Shown here piece after piece: positions 63,101-64,000 of a stretch of 64,000 nt of DNA. Origin of the DNA: Clavelina lepadiformis (taxonomy: Eukaryota; Chordata; Ascidiacea; Aplousobranchia; Clavelinidae). The first letter of the stretch is position 1, and each line of letters starts with the position of its first letter. The DNA is taken from NCBI RefSeq assembly GCF_947623445.1, contig NC_135243.1, positions 14,510,501 to 14,574,500 of the forward strand, in the 5' to 3' direction. The notes below the pieces were generated by a model. It was not told where the DNA came from. It saw nothing but the letters and a program-made list of their open reading frames with translations, and ran no database searches. A program made the translations under genes and the position numbers.

Positions 63101-64000
63101 GCTTACAACACCCGGTATTACCAGGCAATCACACATCCAAGTACTAACATGGCCCGAGGTTGCTCAACTTCCGAGATCGAACGAGATCAGGTCTACTCAA
63201 CCTGGTATGGTCGTAGGCGATTTCAAATGAAAGAAAATGGCCTTTTCAAATCTAATTCCATTGCATAGCAAATTCAAAAAAGCAAATAGTTGCTAAAAAT
63301 TTAATTGAAATATACAGCATGACTAAAATGCTTACAGCACCCGGTATTCCCAGGCGGTCACCCATCCAAGTACTAACCGTGCCCGAAGTTGCTTAACTTC
63401 CGAGATCAGACGAGATCGGGTCTACTCAACCTGGTATGGTAGTAGGTGATTTCAAAAGAATTAAAATGGCGTTTTCAATTCTAATTCGATTGCATAGGAA
63501 ATTCAAAATCGCAAACAGATGTTATAAATTTAATTGAAATATACAGCATGACTAAAATGCTTACAACACCCGGTATTTCCAGGTAGTCACCCATCCAAGT
63601 ACTAACCGGGCCCGAGACTGCTTAACTTCCGAGATCGGGTCTACTCAACCTGGTATGGTCGTAGGCGATTTCAAATGAAAGAAAATGGCTTTTTTAATTA
63701 TAATTCGTTTGCATAGGAAATTCAAAATCACAAACAGTTGCTATATATTTATTTGAAATATACAGCATGATTAAATTGCTTACAACACCCGGTATTCCCA
63801 GGCGGTCACCCATCCAAGTACTAACCGGGCCCGAGGTTGCTTAACTTCCGAGATCGAACGAGATCGGGTCTACTCAACCTGGTATGGTGGTAGGCAATTT
63901 CAAATGAAAGAAAATGACTTTTTCAATTATAATTCGATTGCATAGGAAATTCAAAAACGCAAATAGTTGCTATAATTTTAATTGACATATACAGCATGAC
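63101..64000 (-). repeat. Array block 19: last 4 complete 5S units and edge spacer
   Basis: Gene low coordinates: 63101, 63330, 63559s, 63778. They match 59020-59697 at offset 4081 and start a third copy of the 54-59 kb block. From 63896 to 64000 there is only spacer; the window ends in cagcatgac, 6 bases before the next gene would begin. Confidence 0.92.
63778..63895 (-). rRNA. 5S rRNA gene with weak T3 terminator (last complete copy)
   Basis: Full-length gene with a gtggtaggc 5' end and the attaaattgc flank, so T3 rather than T4. The same type is at 54700 and 59697. Confidence 0.88.

Larger units (their letters stand above)
1..64000 (-). repeat. Tandem 5S rDNA array, about 282 units of ~229 bp, all on minus strand
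   Basis: Reading the minus strand, the window is a head-to-tail series of 5S rRNA genes separated by A+T-rich spacers. Consecutive copies of the 3'-flank anchor cagcatgac are 229 bp apart for full units and 218-219 bp apart for units with the short gene form. Every unit has the same orientation and no unrelated insertion interrupts the series. By hand count there are 282 complete genes, 211 of 118-119 nt and 71 of 107-109 nt. Gene parts are moderately G+C-rich and spacers strongly A+T-rich. Known family role: 5S rRNA is made by RNA polymerase III and joins the large ribosomal subunit with proteins uL18 and uL5. Not every copy here is likely to be functional; an alternative for part of the array is a 5S-derived satellite. 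Confidence 0.97.

Noticed and set aside
1-64000. CRISPR-like regular repeat spacing
   Set aside because: The repeated part is a 5S rRNA gene with Pol III signals, and the intervening segments are related to each other, not unique spacers.
1-64000. 5S-derived SINE or retroelement insertions in the array
   Set aside because: Looked for poly-A tails, target duplications or foreign sequence between units. All inter-gene gaps are the same spacer family at about 111 bp.
1-64000. Nucleosome phasing by the 229-bp unit
   Set aside because: 5S DNA is a known positioning sequence, but nothing in the sequence alone shows phasing here.

Overview
The whole 64-kb window is one uninterrupted tandem array of 5S ribosomal RNA genes, all transcribed from the minus strand. 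I count 282 complete gene copies plus one partial copy cut by the left edge. The modal repeat unit is 229 bp: a 118-bp 5S gene and an A+T-rich spacer of about 111 bp. The minus-strand gene reads from GCCTACGACC to GTTGTAAGC. It contains the Pol III internal-promoter blocks characteristic of animal 5S genes, including GTTAAGCAACCTCGG and TACTTGGATGGGTGACCGCC. It is followed at once by a T4 Pol III terminator. The sequence type points to a eukaryote, most likely an invertebrate animal. I cannot name the species. There is no protein-coding gene, tRNA, mobile element or other RNA gene; short antisense reading frames are shadows of the rRNA repeat.

The array is far from homogeneous. About 211 copies are full length (118-119 nt). 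The other 71 (107-109 nt) lack about 10 nt in the arm III/loop C region, at a 7-bp direct repeat, and are called pseudogene-like. Further subfamilies carry a mutated C box, a broken T4 terminator, an altered 5' end, or changed 3' stems. Each subfamily is tied to its own spacer type. Eleven copies match the array consensus exactly, and nine of these lie right of 44 kb.

Layout: the array is built from higher-order repeats, that is, runs of several different units copied as a block. Clear pairs are 1-2.29 kb with 7.01-9.30 kb; 11.7-13.7 with 13.7-14.9 kb; 18.0-24.0 with 27.3-34.0 kb; 16.5-19.4 with 35.7-39.1 kb; 41.4-46.1 with 46.1-50.6 kb; and 54.0-59.0 with 59.0-63.1 kb, with a third copy starting at 63.1 kb. 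The paired blocks differ from each other by whole units gained or lost, and the joints fall inside 5S genes as chimeric copies. This is the signature of unequal crossing-over and conversion.

The genes do not form a pathway. Each unit is its own Pol III transcription unit, with internal promoter, own terminator and spacer. The block entries give the low coordinate of every gene, so all 282 can be placed: an unmarked start runs to start+117, one marked 's' runs to start+107, and exceptions are stated.
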